Source: an uncultured Pelagibacteraceae bacterium (lineage in GTDB: Bacteria; Pseudomonadota; Alphaproteobacteria; Pelagibacterales; Pelagibacteraceae). Taken from it: a stretch of DNA of 64,000 bases. Both the position numbers and the translations under genes were made by a program. Below are positions 36,232-45,713 of this stretch, one piece after another. Position 1 is the first letter of the stretch. Every line of letters begins with the position of its first letter. The notes below the pieces were generated by a model. That model was given only the letters and a program-made list of their open reading frames with translations, made no database searches and was not told the origin of the DNA. The stretch lies in assembly GCA_902559395.1 (NCBI GenBank), contig CACEHR010000001.1:186001-250000 (forward strand), read 5' to 3'.

Positions 36232-37638
36232 TTAGCTACTGTAATACATCTCAAACTCTACTGGATGAGGTGCATGTTCAAATTTGTGTATCTCTTCAAA
36301 CTTCAGAGCAATGTAAGCATCAATCTGATCATCAGTAAAGACACCGCCTTGAGTTAAAAATTCTCTGTCTTTATCTAAACTTTCCATCGCTTCTCTTAAA
36401 GAACCACAAACTGTTGGTATAGCTTTAACTTCTTCAGGTGGTAATTCATATAAATCTTTATCAAAAGACTCACCTGGATGAATTTTATTTTTAATTCCAT
36501 CAATTCCAGCCATTAACATAGCTGCGAAAGTTAAATATGGGTTTCCTGCAGCATCTGGGAATCTAATCTCACATCTTGCACCTTTTTTGCTCAATGTGAT
36601 CGGTATTCTACAAGAAGCAGATCTATTTCTTGCTGAATATGCAAGAAGAACTGGAGCTTCAAAACCTGGAATTAATCTTTTGTAACTGTTTGTTGTAGAG
36701 TTAGCAAAAGCATTAATTGCTTTAGCGTGTTTAAGGATTCCACCAATATAATGCAAAGCGGTTTCACTTAATCCAGAATAAGCATCACCTGAAAATACCG
36801 GTGTATCACCTTTCCAAATAGATTGGTGGATATGCATACCTGAACCATTGTCACCAGCAACTGGCTTTGGCATAAAAGTTGCAGTTTTTCCAAATGAATG
36901 TGTAACCATTTGAACAACATATTTATATAATTGCACGTTATCAGCTTGGTTTACTAAAGTTCCAAAATACATTCCAAGCTCGTGCTGACTAGGAGCAACT
37001 TCATGGTGATGTTTTTCAACTTTAATACCAACTTCTTTCAAATTTTTAAGATACTCACTACGCATGTCTTGTTCACTATCAACTGGTGGTACAGGGAAAT
37101 ATCCTCCTTTAATTTGAGGTCTATGACCCATATTTCCATTTTCATATTCTTTACCTGAATTGTAAGGACCTTCTTTACTATCTAATTTAAATCCACACTC
37201 ATTCATATCATTTTTGATTCTTACATCGTCAAAAACAAAAAATTCTGGCTCAGGTCCAAAAAAAGCTTTATCACCTATACCTGAAGCTTTTAAATATTCT
37301 TCAGCTTTTTTAGCAACACCTCTTGGATCTCTTTCATAAGGATCTTTTTTAATTGCATCTAGAATGTCACAAAACAAAACTACAGTATTATGAGACGTAA
37401 AAGGATCCATGAACATTCTTGCAGTATCAGGTTTTAAAATCATGTCAGACTCATTAATTGCTTTCCAACCAGCAATAGACGAACCGTCAAAAAAGACACC
37501 TTCATTCAACATTCCTTCATCAACTATTGAAGCATCCATTGTTAAATGTTGAAGTTTTCCTCTTGGATCAGTGAATCTTAAATCTACAAATTCAGCATCT
37601 TTTTCTTTGATAAATTTTAATACGTTTGCTGCACTCAT
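36232..37638 (-). CDS. glnA: Glutamine synthetase, type I
   Basis: Assimilates ammonia into glutamine. The 468 residues show the GSI blocks: [73 protein letters not shown] and [10 protein letters not shown]. Tyr397 in DLYELPPEE lies at the adenylylation position of enterobacterial GlnA, so control by GlnE is possible. A good ribosome site (AGGAGA) precedes the ATG. The 137 bp upstream region is shared with the divergent deacylase gene. No glnB is adjacent. Confidence 0.97.
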   Translation of the reverse strand: MSAANVLKFIKEKDAEFVDLRFTDPRGKLQHLTMDASIVDEGMLNEGVFFDGSSIAGWKAINESDMILKPDTARMFMDPFTSHNTVVLFCDILDAIKKDPYERDPRGVAKKAEEYLKASGIGDKAFFGPEPEFFVFDDVRIKNDMNECGFKLDSKEGPYNSGKEYENGNMGHRPQIKGGYFPVPPVDSEQDMRSEYLKNLKEVGIKVEKHHHEVAPSQHELGMYFGTLVNQADNVQLYKYVVQMVTHSFGKTATFMPKPVAGDNGSGMHIHQSIWKGDTPVFSGDAYSGLSETALHYIGGILKHAKAINAFANSTTNSYKRLIPGFEAPVLLAYSARNRSASCRIPITLSKKGARCEIRFPDAAGNPYLTFAAMLMAGIDGIKNKIHPGESFDKDLYELPPEEVKAIPTVCGSLREAMESLDKDREFLTQGGVFTDDQIDAYIALKFEEIHKFEHAPHPVEFEMYYSS

Positions 37639-37775
37639 TTTGTCTCCTATGTAATTTTGTTTGGCCTAATTAGCAAAAAAATACTTAAAAATATTGCTTA
37701 TTTAATAAATAACACCTATGCAATTTTCACATAAGTAGTGTAATTAGTCACTAAAATAATAAATATATTTAACTT

Positions 37776-38258
37776 GTGAATTCAATATTAAATAAAGAGC
37801 CAGTTTTAAGAGCAGAAAAATCGCTAAAACAATTTAACCCAGATCTTAAAGTGATTGTTTTAGAGCAAACTGCCAGAACAGCTAAAGATGCAGCTACAGC
37901 TTTAGGTTGCAAAGTAGGAGCCATTGTCAAAAGCTTACTTTTTAAAGCAGGGGATAGTTATGTTTTATGTTTAGTTTCTGGAGATAAAAGGTGTTCATTA
38001 AATAAATTAAAAAAAATTTTAGATCAAAAAGATGTTTCAATGGCGAACCCAGAAGATGTTAAAAAAATTACGGGGTATACAATTGGTGGAGTATCTCCAA
38101 CAGGACATTTAACAAAAATAAAAATTTTTATTGATGAAACTTTAAATAGATTTTCTTCAATTTTTGCAGCTGCAGGTCATCCTAATGCAGTATTCGAAAT
38201 AAATTTTAAAAATTTAATTGCCTTAACCTCAGGTGAGATAAACGAAATAACAGAATGA
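37776..38258 (+). CDS. YbaK/ProX-type aminoacyl-tRNA deacylase
   Basis: Editing-domain protein that hydrolyses mischarged tRNAs (Cys-, Ala- or other aa-tRNA-Pro). The 160 residues contain TARTAKDAATALGCKVGAIVKSLLF, YVLCLVSGDKR, KITGYTIGGVSPTGH and FAAAGHPNAVFEI, the fold of the INS/YbaK superfamily. The start codon is GTG at 37776. It overlaps the DMT transporter gene by 4 bp. Which tRNA is edited cannot be told. Confidence 0.85.
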   Translation: MNSILNKEPVLRAEKSLKQFNPDLKVIVLEQTARTAKDAATALGCKVGAIVKSLLFKAGDSYVLCLVSGDKRCSLNKLKKILDQKDVSMANPEDVKKITGYTIGGVSPTGHLTKIKIFIDETLNRFSSIFAAAGHPNAVFEINFKNLIALTSGEINEITE

Positions 38259-39142
38259 GAAAACCACAATTAGTTGATTATTTGTTGTTGACATTGTTGT
38301 CATTAATATGGGCGTCTGCTTTTTTTAATATAAAGATTGCCACATACTCATTTGGACCTATTACAATAGGTTTTTTAAGATCTTTTTTGGGAGCTATACC
38401 AGTTTTAATTTTATGTTTTTATAAAAATATAAAAATTGAAGCATTCTCAAAAGACTGGAAGTGGTTTGCAATCATTGGATTGGTAAATTTAGTTATTCCA
38501 TTCATACTAATATCTTATGGAGTGAATTTTGTTCAAAGTAACTTAGCAGCTATCTTGATGTCCACAACACCATTAAGCTCAACAGTTCTAGCTCACTTTT
38601 TTTTAAAAGGAGAAAAATTTAACTTATTAAAAACAATTGGATTATTAATAGGATTTTCAGGAATAGTATTTTTGTTTTCAGATAACTTTTTAATTAATGA
38701 AAATAACTTTATTGCTGCACTTTTGATTCTTCTTGGATCTACCTGTTATGTAATCGGAGGAGTTATAACCTTAAAAATAAGCAATAAAGAAAATGAAAAT
38801 GTTACGGGTTCAATTTTAATTTGGTCTACAATTATACTTCTTCCATTCACTTTAATTTTTGAAAAACCTTGGATGTTAAATCCTTCAACAGACTCTATTA
38901 TATCTGTAATATATTTAGGAATTTTTCCTACTGGGATAGCATGGTTATTGAGATTCAGAATTTTAAAAACAAATGGTCTCATATTTCATTCACAGGTTTC
39001 ATATATCATTCCAATATTTGGAATTATTTTAGGATACATATTTCTTAATGAAATAATTACCTCAAAAATTATTGTTGCATTAATTGCTGTATTTATTGGA
39101 ATATATTTAGCAAGAAAAGCAGATTATAAAAACGTTACTTAA
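38255..39142 (+). CDS. EamA/DMT-family exporter
   Basis: Ten-helix inner-membrane transporter of the drug/metabolite superfamily. The 295 residues show two EamA repeats, the first starting LLLTLLSLIWASAFFNIKIA and the second near residue 150 (LLILLGSTCYVIGGV), ending IPIFGIILGYIFLNE and a short basic tail. The exported metabolite is unknown. It overlaps the homocysteine methyltransferase gene by 8 bp at convergent ends. Confidence 0.88.
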   Translation: MRKPQLVDYLLLTLLSLIWASAFFNIKIATYSFGPITIGFLRSFLGAIPVLILCFYKNIKIEAFSKDWKWFAIIGLVNLVIPFILISYGVNFVQSNLAAILMSTTPLSSTVLAHFFLKGEKFNLLKTIGLLIGFSGIVFLFSDNFLINENNFIAALLILLGSTCYVIGGVITLKISNKENENVTGSILIWSTIILLPFTLIFEKPWMLNPSTDSIISVIYLGIFPTGIAWLLRFRILKTNGLIFHSQVSYIIPIFGIILGYIFLNEIITSKIIVALIAVFIGIYLARKADYKNVT

Positions 39143-40040
39143 GCTTTGCTATTGCTTTTATGTGTGAAGGACTTGTTTCACAGCACCCCCCAAGAATAGT
39201 TGCCCCAGCGTCTTTAAATTTTTTAGTAATTTCTTGAATTTTAATTGGTGTCAAATCTTGTCTTTTTCCCAAAATTTCATTTGGATTAGATTTTTTTCCT
39301 AAAAAAACTGATGTGTAACTTTCTCTTAGTTTAGTGGTAACAAAACCATTTAATTTGAAACCAAATGGTATGTTTAAGCTTTTTAATTCTTTTAAGTTTT
39401 TCTCAAAATTTTCGGGAGAAACACAAGACAACAGCACTCCAAGAGCGTTTTCATCAATTATTTTTTTGACATCTTTGATCTTTTCCCCACTTGGTAAAGT
39501 TGTTCCTTCAGATACATGTAATCCAACTAAATATGGTTTTTTAAATTCTTTTATAGCCTCAATTCCACACTTAACCTCTTTAACACTACTCCAAACATCA
39601 AAGTAAAAAAAATCAACATATGGATTTAACGCCTTTGCTTGACTATTAAAGTTTTCTGTAATTTCGACCTCATCTCTATCATCTGCCTCATAGGTTAAAT
39701 TTTGTGGAGGTATACCACCAGCAATATAAGTATTGGGAAATTTTCGTTTTGCAGTTTGAGCAATTTCACCTGCTTTTTGATTTAAATATTCAAATTTATC
39801 TAAAAGATTATTCTCTTTTAAACGTTTTTGCCGTGTAGCAAAAGTTGTTGTGACAATGATTTCTGCACCAGCTTTTATGAAATCAATATGTGTGTCTAAA
39901 ACAAGTTGATGATAATTTTCATCTAATATTGCATTAGCACTCCATAAAGTTGAATTTGGCTTCATCCCTCTTGCAAGTAATTCTTGACCCATTCCTCCAT
40001 CTAATATTCTAATTTTTTTAAAAAAATCTTTGTTAATCAT
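39135..40040 (-). CDS. Homocysteine S-methyltransferase family protein (MmuM-like)
   Basis: Zinc enzyme transferring a methyl group to homocysteine, or a related thiol. The 301 residues start RILDGGMGQELLARG, with TTTFATRQKRL near 66-76, and carry the zinc ligands as one Cys in VLLSCVSPEN near 209 and the pair in GGCCETSPSHI near the C-terminus. The methyl donor (S-methylmethionine, betaine or other) is not determined. It lies immediately downstream of the 2OG oxygenase gene with one shared base. No SAM riboswitch precedes it. Confidence 0.85.
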   Translation of the reverse strand: MINKDFFKKIRILDGGMGQELLARGMKPNSTLWSANAILDENYHQLVLDTHIDFIKAGAEIIVTTTFATRQKRLKENNLLDKFEYLNQKAGEIAQTAKRKFPNTYIAGGIPPQNLTYEADDRDEVEITENFNSQAKALNPYVDFFYFDVWSSVKEVKCGIEAIKEFKKPYLVGLHVSEGTTLPSGEKIKDVKKIIDENALGVLLSCVSPENFEKNLKELKSLNIPFGFKLNGFVTTKLRESYTSVFLGKKSNPNEILGKRQDLTPIKIQEITKKFKDAGATILGGCCETSPSHIKAIAKLK

Positions 40041-40630
40041 TATTTTCTAAGAATGATTTTAGCATTAAAAGAAAAAGATCTTCTTTCAGCATTAATATTA
40101 AATGGATATGCAGTATGCATCAAATAGTTTGGAAAAATTATCAAGTCTCTTTCTTTAGGCACAATATTAAAAATACTTCTGCTTAAAAAACCCCTTTGTC
40201 CGTTTATAAAATCAATTGTGCCATTAGTCTTATCTTTTTTATTTTTTAAAAGTTTATTTTTAGTCATATTTTTTGGGACTTTTAAATAACCCACACCAGA
40301 TATATCTCCATCATGATAATGAATAGGGTTATATTCATCTTTAAATTGACTAACTACCCATAAATTTAATATTTTTACATTTTTAACTTTTTTAATTTTT
40401 TCATTTTTAAGAAAATCTTTGATATTTTTTTTTATTTCTCTCTCTAAATTCTTTTTTATAAAATTATTTGAAATTTTAATTTCTTTTTTAATTTGACTGG
40501 CTAATTTAGAACTATAATCATTATTTTTTGTTAAAACTTTATTATCAATCTCTTTGTTCAAGATATTTAAAAATTTCTTTGAAATTTTTGTCTTTCCAAT
40601 TGATGGACCAAAAGGTTTAATATTTTTCAT
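40040..40630 (-). CDS. 2-oxoglutarate/Fe(II) oxygenase-like protein (2OG-FeII_Oxy_5 type)
   Basis: Putative non-heme iron oxygenase of unknown substrate. The 196 residues show the metal triad pattern: HYHDGDISG (His and Asp, near 98-106), YLMHTAYPF (second His near 169) and RRSFSFN (Arg for 2-oxoglutarate). LKVPKNMT and RDLIIFPNY are also typical of marine and phage homologues. The first 90 residues are lysine rich. It is paired with the methyltransferase downstream. Confidence 0.78.
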   Translation of the reverse strand: MKNIKPFGPSIGKTKISKKFLNILNKEIDNKVLTKNNDYSSKLASQIKKEIKISNNFIKKNLEREIKKNIKDFLKNEKIKKVKNVKILNLWVVSQFKDEYNPIHYHDGDISGVGYLKVPKNMTKNKLLKNKKDKTNGTIDFINGQRGFLSRSIFNIVPKERDLIIFPNYLMHTAYPFNINAERRSFSFNAKIILRK

Positions 40631-40667
40631 AATTCTCTAAATATCTTAAAAGCAAATTTATTCAATA

Positions 40668-41414
40668 TTAAGCTGTAAGTTTAATTCCCATTCTTATTGC
40701 GACAAAAATTACAAGAAAAGAAGTTAGTATAGCTAATATTTTGTTCGATAAAAATTTAATGTTTAATAAGCTTCCAATTTGTCCTCCAATAAGCACCGTT
40801 AAAAATAATGGCCAATAGTTAGTAACCTGATCTAAAACCTGATCTTTTGTCAGCTGTCCAGCTATTCCAAAGATGGAATTAATTAAAATAAATAAAGATG
40901 CACTACTGGTGATATGTCTTGGGTATCCAGCTTTCATTAAAAATAGAAGAGGGCTTAAAAAAATTCCTCCACCAATTCCCACTATACCTGACATAAAGCC
41001 AATTATTGATCCAAAAGAAATTGAGATTAATCTTGGTATTTTATTAATTTTAATTTGCTCTTTATTAAAAGATTTACTTTCAATTAATAAAAAAATGCCT
41101 GCAACCAACAAAATACAAAATAATAAAATCTCAAATAAACTTTTTTCAATTGTTATTGATCCTCCAATAAAGGCAAAAGGTATGGAGCCAATTAAATAAG
41201 GAAAAAGTAAATTAAAGTTTATATTCTTAGATCTTATAAAATTAATAGAATTACCAGATACAACAATAATATTACATACAAGGGCTATAACGGGAAATAT
41301 TGTGTAAGGCACACCCCAAATTAAAAGTATTGCGAGATATGTGGAGCCTCCCCCAAAACCAACACTTGAGTATATTAATGCAGTTACAAAGAAAAGAATT
41401 GATAATATAATCAT
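40668..41414 (-). CDS. TauE/SafE-family anion permease
   Basis: Membrane protein of the sulfite/organosulfonate exporter family, 248 residues with about eight hydrophobic segments. It starts FFVTALIYSSVGFGGGSTYLA (characteristic glycine-rich first repeat) and repeats this pattern at GFMSGIVGIGGGIFLSPLL. The substrate is unknown. The gene is divergent from moaB across only 9 bp, so promoters must overlap coding sequence. Confidence 0.85.
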   Translation of the reverse strand: MIILSILFFVTALIYSSVGFGGGSTYLAILLIWGVPYTIFPVIALVCNIIVVSGNSINFIRSKNINFNLLFPYLIGSIPFAFIGGSITIEKSLFEILLFCILLVAGIFLLIESKSFNKEQIKINKIPRLISISFGSIIGFMSGIVGIGGGIFLSPLLFLMKAGYPRHITSSASLFILINSIFGIAGQLTKDQVLDQVTNYWPLFLTVLIGGQIGSLLNIKFLSNKILAILTSFLVIFVAIRMGIKLTA

Positions 41415-41423
41415 TTTTAAATT

Positions 41424-41924
41424 ATGGATGTAAATATAGCTTTATTAACTGTAACAGATACAAGAACATTTGATAATGATAAATCGGGTGCAATCTTGAT
41501 TGAAAAAATTAAAGAAGCCAAACATCAATTAATTGATCGAAAAATTTGTAAAGATAATAAAGAAGATATTGTAAAAATTTTAAAAGAATGGACTAATCAG
41601 AAAGAGATAGATGTTATAATAACTACGGGAGGAACAGGTCTTACTGGAAGAGATATAACTCCTGAAGCAGTTAATGAAATTGCAGATAAACATATACCTG
41701 GATTTGGCGAGGTATTTAGAACAATAAGTCTAAAAACAGTTGGAACATCCTCTATACAATCTAGAGCTTGTGCAGCTTTGTCTAATGGTAAATATATATT
41801 TGCATTACCAGGATCCTCAGGAGGTGTAACTGATGCGTGGGATGGAATATTAAAGCATCAATTAGACGTTAATCATAAACCCTGTAATTTTGTAGAATTA
41901 TTTCCTAGACTTAAAGAGAAATAA
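41424..41924 (+). CDS. moaB: Molybdenum cofactor biosynthesis protein MoaB/MogA family
   Basis: Adenylyltransferase-fold protein for molybdopterin. The 166 residues carry LLTVTDTRTFDNDKSG, VIITTGGTGLTGRDITPEA (the MPT-binding TGGTG loop) and ALPGSSGGVTDAWDGIL. It opens the Moco island on this side. MoaB and MogA cannot be separated confidently by eye; MoaB is favoured by length and motif style. Confidence 0.9.
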   Translation: MDVNIALLTVTDTRTFDNDKSGAILIEKIKEAKHQLIDRKICKDNKEDIVKILKEWTNQKEIDVIITTGGTGLTGRDITPEAVNEIADKHIPGFGEVFRTISLKTVGTSSIQSRACAALSNGKYIFALPGSSGGVTDAWDGILKHQLDVNHKPCNFVELFPRLKEK

Positions 41925-42170
41925 TTATTTTTGATATTTATCTTTCCATTCAGAATAAGGCATCCCGTAAACATGTTCTCTTGCATCAGGATCAGAAATT
42001 TCAATCCCTTTTTTCCCCGCTTCTTCTCTGTACCACTTAGAAAGACAGTTTCTACAAAAACCTGCAAGATTCATTAGATCTATATTTTGTACATCTTTTC
42101 TTTCTCTAAGATGAGAAATTAATCTTTCAAAAGCTGCAGATTGTAATTCTTTTTTTGTATTTTCGTCCAT
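41925..42170 (-). CDS. DUF1244 protein
   Basis: Small conserved proteobacterial protein of unknown function, 81 residues. FERLISHLRERKDVQNIDLMNLAGFCRNCLSKWYRE, read in two parts, is the family signature with the CRNC cysteine pair, followed by GMPYSEWKDKYQ. It sits between moaB and coxG on the opposite strand, adjacent to the moaB stop. Confidence 0.9.
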   Translation of the reverse strand: MDENTKKELQSAAFERLISHLRERKDVQNIDLMNLAGFCRNCLSKWYREEAGKKGIEISDPDAREHVYGMPYSEWKDKYQK

Positions 42171-42191
42171 AATTTATTATATGTTTAATTT

Positions 42192-42758
42192 ATGAAATTA
42201 ACAGGATCTTATAAAATTAATTTAGAAAAACAAAAAGTTTGGGAAGCTTTAAATGATCCAGAAATACTTAAACAAGCAATCCCGGGATGTGAAGAATTTA
42301 ATAAAAAATCTGATACTGAATTTTCTGCAAAAGCTACAAATAAAATTGGACCTTTTAATGCAACCTTTTCTGGTGACATTGAATTAAAAGATTTAAATCC
42401 TCCTAACAGCTATAAGATATTAGGATCTGGAAACTCTCTAGTTGGCTTTGCCTCAGGAGAAGCTGAAGTTAAACTTGAGGATACAGACACTGGAACAAAT
42501 TTAGTTTATTCTGTTGAAGCACAAGTAGGTGGTAAAATTGCACAAGTAGGTTCAAGACTTATAGATATGACAGCAAAAAAAATGGCAGATATTTTTTTTG
42601 GTAAATTTTCTGAATTAATTTCTTCTGAAAAAAATGAAACTATCGAGATAACTGACTCAGATAATGGAAAAGTACCTGAAACAAAAATTAATTATAGATA
42701 TTTAACAGCCGCAGTAGTTCTAGGAATTTTCTTAATTTATTGGATGTTTTTAAAATAA
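42192..42758 (+). CDS. coxG: CoxG-like carbon monoxide dehydrogenase subunit G (SRPBCC fold)
   Basis: CoxG-type proteins help maturation or membrane recruitment of the CoxSLM dehydrogenase. The 188 residues comprise a START-like domain (about 1-145) with PEILKQAIPGCEEF and GSGNSLVGFASGEAEV, a short linker, and one C-terminal membrane helix (about 168-187, YLTAAVVLGIFLIYWMFL) that would anchor it. It precedes coxS by 87 bp in the same direction. Confidence 0.85.
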   Translation: MKLTGSYKINLEKQKVWEALNDPEILKQAIPGCEEFNKKSDTEFSAKATNKIGPFNATFSGDIELKDLNPPNSYKILGSGNSLVGFASGEAEVKLEDTDTGTNLVYSVEAQVGGKIAQVGSRLIDMTAKKMADIFFGKFSELISSEKNETIEITDSDNGKVPETKINYRYLTAAVVLGIFLIYWMFLK

Positions 42759-42845
42759 AATTCTAGTCCAAGTAGTGTTTAATTTGACACTTGCCTTCAT
42801 ATTCTCAAAATGATTAAATCTTAATATTATTTATAAGGAGAGATT
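42759..42845 (+). promoter_or_regulatory. Leader upstream of coxSLM with possible promoter and inverted repeat
   Basis: An AGTGT-8-ACACT inverted repeat (42774-42791) overlaps a TTGACA (42784-42789). No -10 box sits at a normal 17 bp distance, so the promoter is weakly supported. A strong AAGGAG ribosome site stands right before the coxS ATG, in contrast to most genes here. Confidence 0.3.
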
Positions 42846-43307
42846 ATGGGTAAAATTTCATTAGAAGTTAATGGAAGAAAAGTTGAAAAAGAAGCTCCTG
42901 ATAACACTTTACTATCTACATTTTTAAGAGAGCATTTACAGCTAACAGGTACACATATTGGATGTGATACTAGTCAATGCGGAGCATGTGTAGTTCATGT
43001 TGATGGAAATTCTTTAAAAAGTTGTACGGCTTTAGCAGCTGATGTTAATGGATCAAAAGTTACAACAATCGAAGGTTTAGAGACAAATGGAAAAATGCAT
43101 CCAATGCAAGAAGCGTTCAAAAAACTTCATGGCTTACAGTGTGGTTTTTGTACTCCAGGAATGGTTATGAGCGCAGTTGATCTTTTGCAAAAAAACAAAA
43201 AACCATCAGATACAGAAATTAGAGATTGGTTAGAAGGAAATATTTGCAGATGTACAGGATATCAAAATATTGTTGCCGCGGTTAAAGAAGCAGCAACAAA
43301 AATGTAA
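42846..43307 (+). CDS. coxS: Form II CODH-like dehydrogenase, 2Fe-2S small subunit
   Basis: Electron-transfer subunit of the xanthine oxidase family. The 153 residues contain the plant-type cluster [15 protein letters not shown] with a later Cys (SCTAL), and the second cluster motif [12 protein letters not shown]...[13 protein letters not shown]. It is followed by coxL 20 bp later with a GGAGG site. The order small-large-medium is typical of form II clusters. Confidence 0.95.
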   Translation: MGKISLEVNGRKVEKEAPDNTLLSTFLREHLQLTGTHIGCDTSQCGACVVHVDGNSLKSCTALAADVNGSKVTTIEGLETNGKMHPMQEAFKKLHGLQCGFCTPGMVMSAVDLLQKNKKPSDTEIRDWLEGNICRCTGYQNIVAAVKEAATKM

Positions 43308-43327
43308 TTTTTAGGAGGAAAAAGAAA

Positions 43328-45706
43328 ATGGCAAGTTTAGTAGGTTCTAGAGTTGAGAGAAAAGAGGATAAAAGATTTTTAACTGGTAAAGGTAGATACA
43401 CAGCAGATATTAATTTAGCAAATCAAACATACGCGATTTTTGTTAGGTCTCCACATGCAAGAGCATCTATTAAAAAATTAAATATTGATAAAGCTTTAAA
43501 ATCATCAGGAGTAGTAAGCATACTTACAGGCAAAGAAATAGCAGATGATAAAATTGGAGGTTTAATTGCGGGCTGGGCAATCAGAAGTGAAGATGGTACA
43601 GAAATGAAATGTCCTGGAAACCCTCCGTTAGCTAAAGATAATGTAAATTTTGTTGGAGATCCTGTTGCAGTTGTAATTGCTGAAAGTTTAGCAGAAGCAA
43701 AAGAAGCTGCGGAAAAAGTTGAAGTTGATTACAAAGTATTAAAAGCAGTCACAAGTACTGCAGATGCTATGAATGGAGATACTATTCATGAAGGCATCGA
43801 TAAAAATCTTTGTTTTGACTGGTTATTAGGCGATAGACAAAAAGTTAAAGAAGCATTTGATAAGGCTGATAAAGTAATTTCTATTGATATCATTAATAAT
43901 AGATTAATTCCAAATGCAATGGAGCCAAGAGCATGTGTTGCTGATTACAATGCAGCATCTGAAGAGATTACTTTATATACAACAAGTCAAAATCCACATT
44001 TATCAAGATTGATAATGTCTGCTTTTGGAAATGTAGCTCCTGAACATAAGTTAAGAGTTGTAGCTCCAGATGTTGGCGGTGGTTTTGGTTCAAAAATTAA
44101 TGTCTACAACGAAGATATTGTTTGTAGCTGGGCAGCTAAAAAAATTAGTAGAGCTATAAAATGGGTTGCTGAAAGATCAGAATCTTTTTTAACTGACATA
44201 CATGGAAGAGATCATGTAACTCATGCAGAATTAGCGGTTACTAAAGATGGAAAGTTTCTTGGTTTTAAAAATGAGACCATAGCAAACCTTGGAGCTTATG
44301 CTCGAGTATTTGGAACAGTGACACCAACTTATTTATTTGGACCTTGTGCAACTGGAGTTTATGAAATTCCAGCAGCTTATACAAATGTCAAAGCTGTATA
44401 TACAAATACAGCTCCAGTAGATGCTTATAGAGGTGCAGGAAGACCAGAGGCTACATACACTATTGAAAGATTAGTTGAAAAAGCTTCAATGGAATTAGGG
44501 ATAGATAAAACTGAACTTAGAATTAAAAATTTTCCTACAGCATTTCCTTTTAAACAAACATTAGTTCATACTGTAGATTCTGGCGATTATGTTGCTGGAA
44601 TGGAAAAGGCAAAACAGATGGCAGACTACAAAGGTTTTGAGGCAAGAAGAAAAGAGTCTGAAGCCAAAGGAAAACTTAGAGGAATAGGCGTTACTTCATA
44701 TTTTGAAGCATGTGGTATTGCTCCTTCAGCTGCTGTAATGTCTTTAGGATGTGGAGTTGGATTATGGGAATCTGCAGAGGTTAGATTTAATCCAACTGGA
44801 CAAGTCACTGTTTACACAGGTTCACATAGTCATGGACAAAGTCACCAAACAACTTTTGCTCAAATAGCAGCTGATGAGTTAGGTGTACCAATAGAAAATA
44901 TAGATATCGTTCATGGAGACACAGATAAAGGAACATTTGGTATGGGAACATACGGTTCTAGATCTTTAGCTGTTGGCGGTATAGCAATTGTTAATGCTTG
45001 TAAAAAAATAGTTGAAAAAGGTAAAAGAGTTACAGCAAAAATGTTAGAGGCAAATCCAGAAGATGTTGAGTTTAAAGATGGTGAATTTATTGTTTCTAAA
45101 TCAAATAAAAAGAAAACAATAGGAGAAGTAGCTTTTGCTTGTTATTTACCGGGTGTAAGAGATGAAATGAAATCTCCATTGCCAGAGGGTGATGAGCCTG
45201 GTTTAAAAGAAACTTCTTTTTATGATCCTTCAAACTTTTCTTTTCCAGCAGGAACACATATTGCTGAAGTTGAGATAGATCCAGAAACAGGTCATGTGAA
45301 GTTAGAAAAATATACAGCTTGTGATGATTTTGGAAGAATAATTAATCCAATGGTTGTCGAAGGACAAGTTCATGGTGGTCTTGCTCAAGGTATTGGTCAA
45401 GCATTGTATGAAAATGCAGAGTATGATGAAACAGGTCAGTTGATGACTGGATCTTATATGGATTATACGATGCCACGTGCAGATAATTTTCCTGAGTTCA
45501 ACATTGGTTATACTTGTACACATGCAACCACAAATCCTTTAGGAGTTAAAGGTTGTGGAGAAGCGGGAGCAATAGCAGCACCACCTACCGTGATGAATGC
45601 TGTAATTGATGCCTTAGGTGGACAAGAGGTTACTATGCCGGCTACAGCTGAAAAAGTGTGGAAGGCTTGTAAAAATCTAAAAAAATCTAACGCAAAAGCA
45701 GCATAG
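43328..45706 (+). CDS. coxL: Form II CODH-like molybdopterin large subunit
   Basis: Catalytic molybdenum subunit, 792 residues. The active-site loop is AYRGAGR at 366-372, the form II signature; the CO-oxidising form I has AYRCSFR. Other blocks: PDVGGGFGSK near 248-256 and GCGEAGAIAAP with the catalytic Glu at about 745. Form II enzymes are widespread in marine bacteria and their physiological substrate is generally not established, so calling it a CO dehydrogenase would overstate the case. Confidence 0.93.
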   Translation: MASLVGSRVERKEDKRFLTGKGRYTADINLANQTYAIFVRSPHARASIKKLNIDKALKSSGVVSILTGKEIADDKIGGLIAGWAIRSEDGTEMKCPGNPPLAKDNVNFVGDPVAVVIAESLAEAKEAAEKVEVDYKVLKAVTSTADAMNGDTIHEGIDKNLCFDWLLGDRQKVKEAFDKADKVISIDIINNRLIPNAMEPRACVADYNAASEEITLYTTSQNPHLSRLIMSAFGNVAPEHKLRVVAPDVGGGFGSKINVYNEDIVCSWAAKKISRAIKWVAERSESFLTDIHGRDHVTHAELAVTKDGKFLGFKNETIANLGAYARVFGTVTPTYLFGPCATGVYEIPAAYTNVKAVYTNTAPVDAYRGAGRPEATYTIERLVEKASMELGIDKTELRIKNFPTAFPFKQTLVHTVDSGDYVAGMEKAKQMADYKGFEARRKESEAKGKLRGIGVTSYFEACGIAPSAAVMSLGCGVGLWESAEVRFNPTGQVTVYTGSHSHGQSHQTTFAQIAADELGVPIENIDIVHGDTDKGTFGMGTYGSRSLAVGGIAIVNACKKIVEKGKRVTAKMLEANPEDVEFKDGEFIVSKSNKKKTIGEVAFACYLPGVRDEMKSPLPEGDEPGLKETSFYDPSNFSFPAGTHIAEVEIDPETGHVKLEKYTACDDFGRIINPMVVEGQVHGGLAQGIGQALYENAEYDETGQLMTGSYMDYTMPRADNFPEFNIGYTCTHATTNPLGVKGCGEAGAIAAPPTVMNAVIDALGGQEVTMPATAEKVWKACKNLKKSNAKAA

Positions 45707-45713
45707 GAGGTTT

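Noticed and set aside
36215-36246. Bidirectional terminator between the small ORF and glnA
   Set aside because: ACAGTA/TACTGT pairing exists but needs an asymmetric bulge and lacks U tracts on either side; it also overlaps glnA coding sequence.
37639-37775. Glutamine riboswitch or NtrC site upstream of glnA
   Set aside because: The region is AT-rich with possible promoter-like hexamers but no recognisable riboswitch core or paired GCAC/GTGC-type NtrC site.
40631-40667. SAM-type riboswitch controlling the homocysteine methyltransferase pair
   Set aside because: Just 37 bp without pseudoknot-like pairing are available before the first gene, and the methyltransferase itself has no leader.
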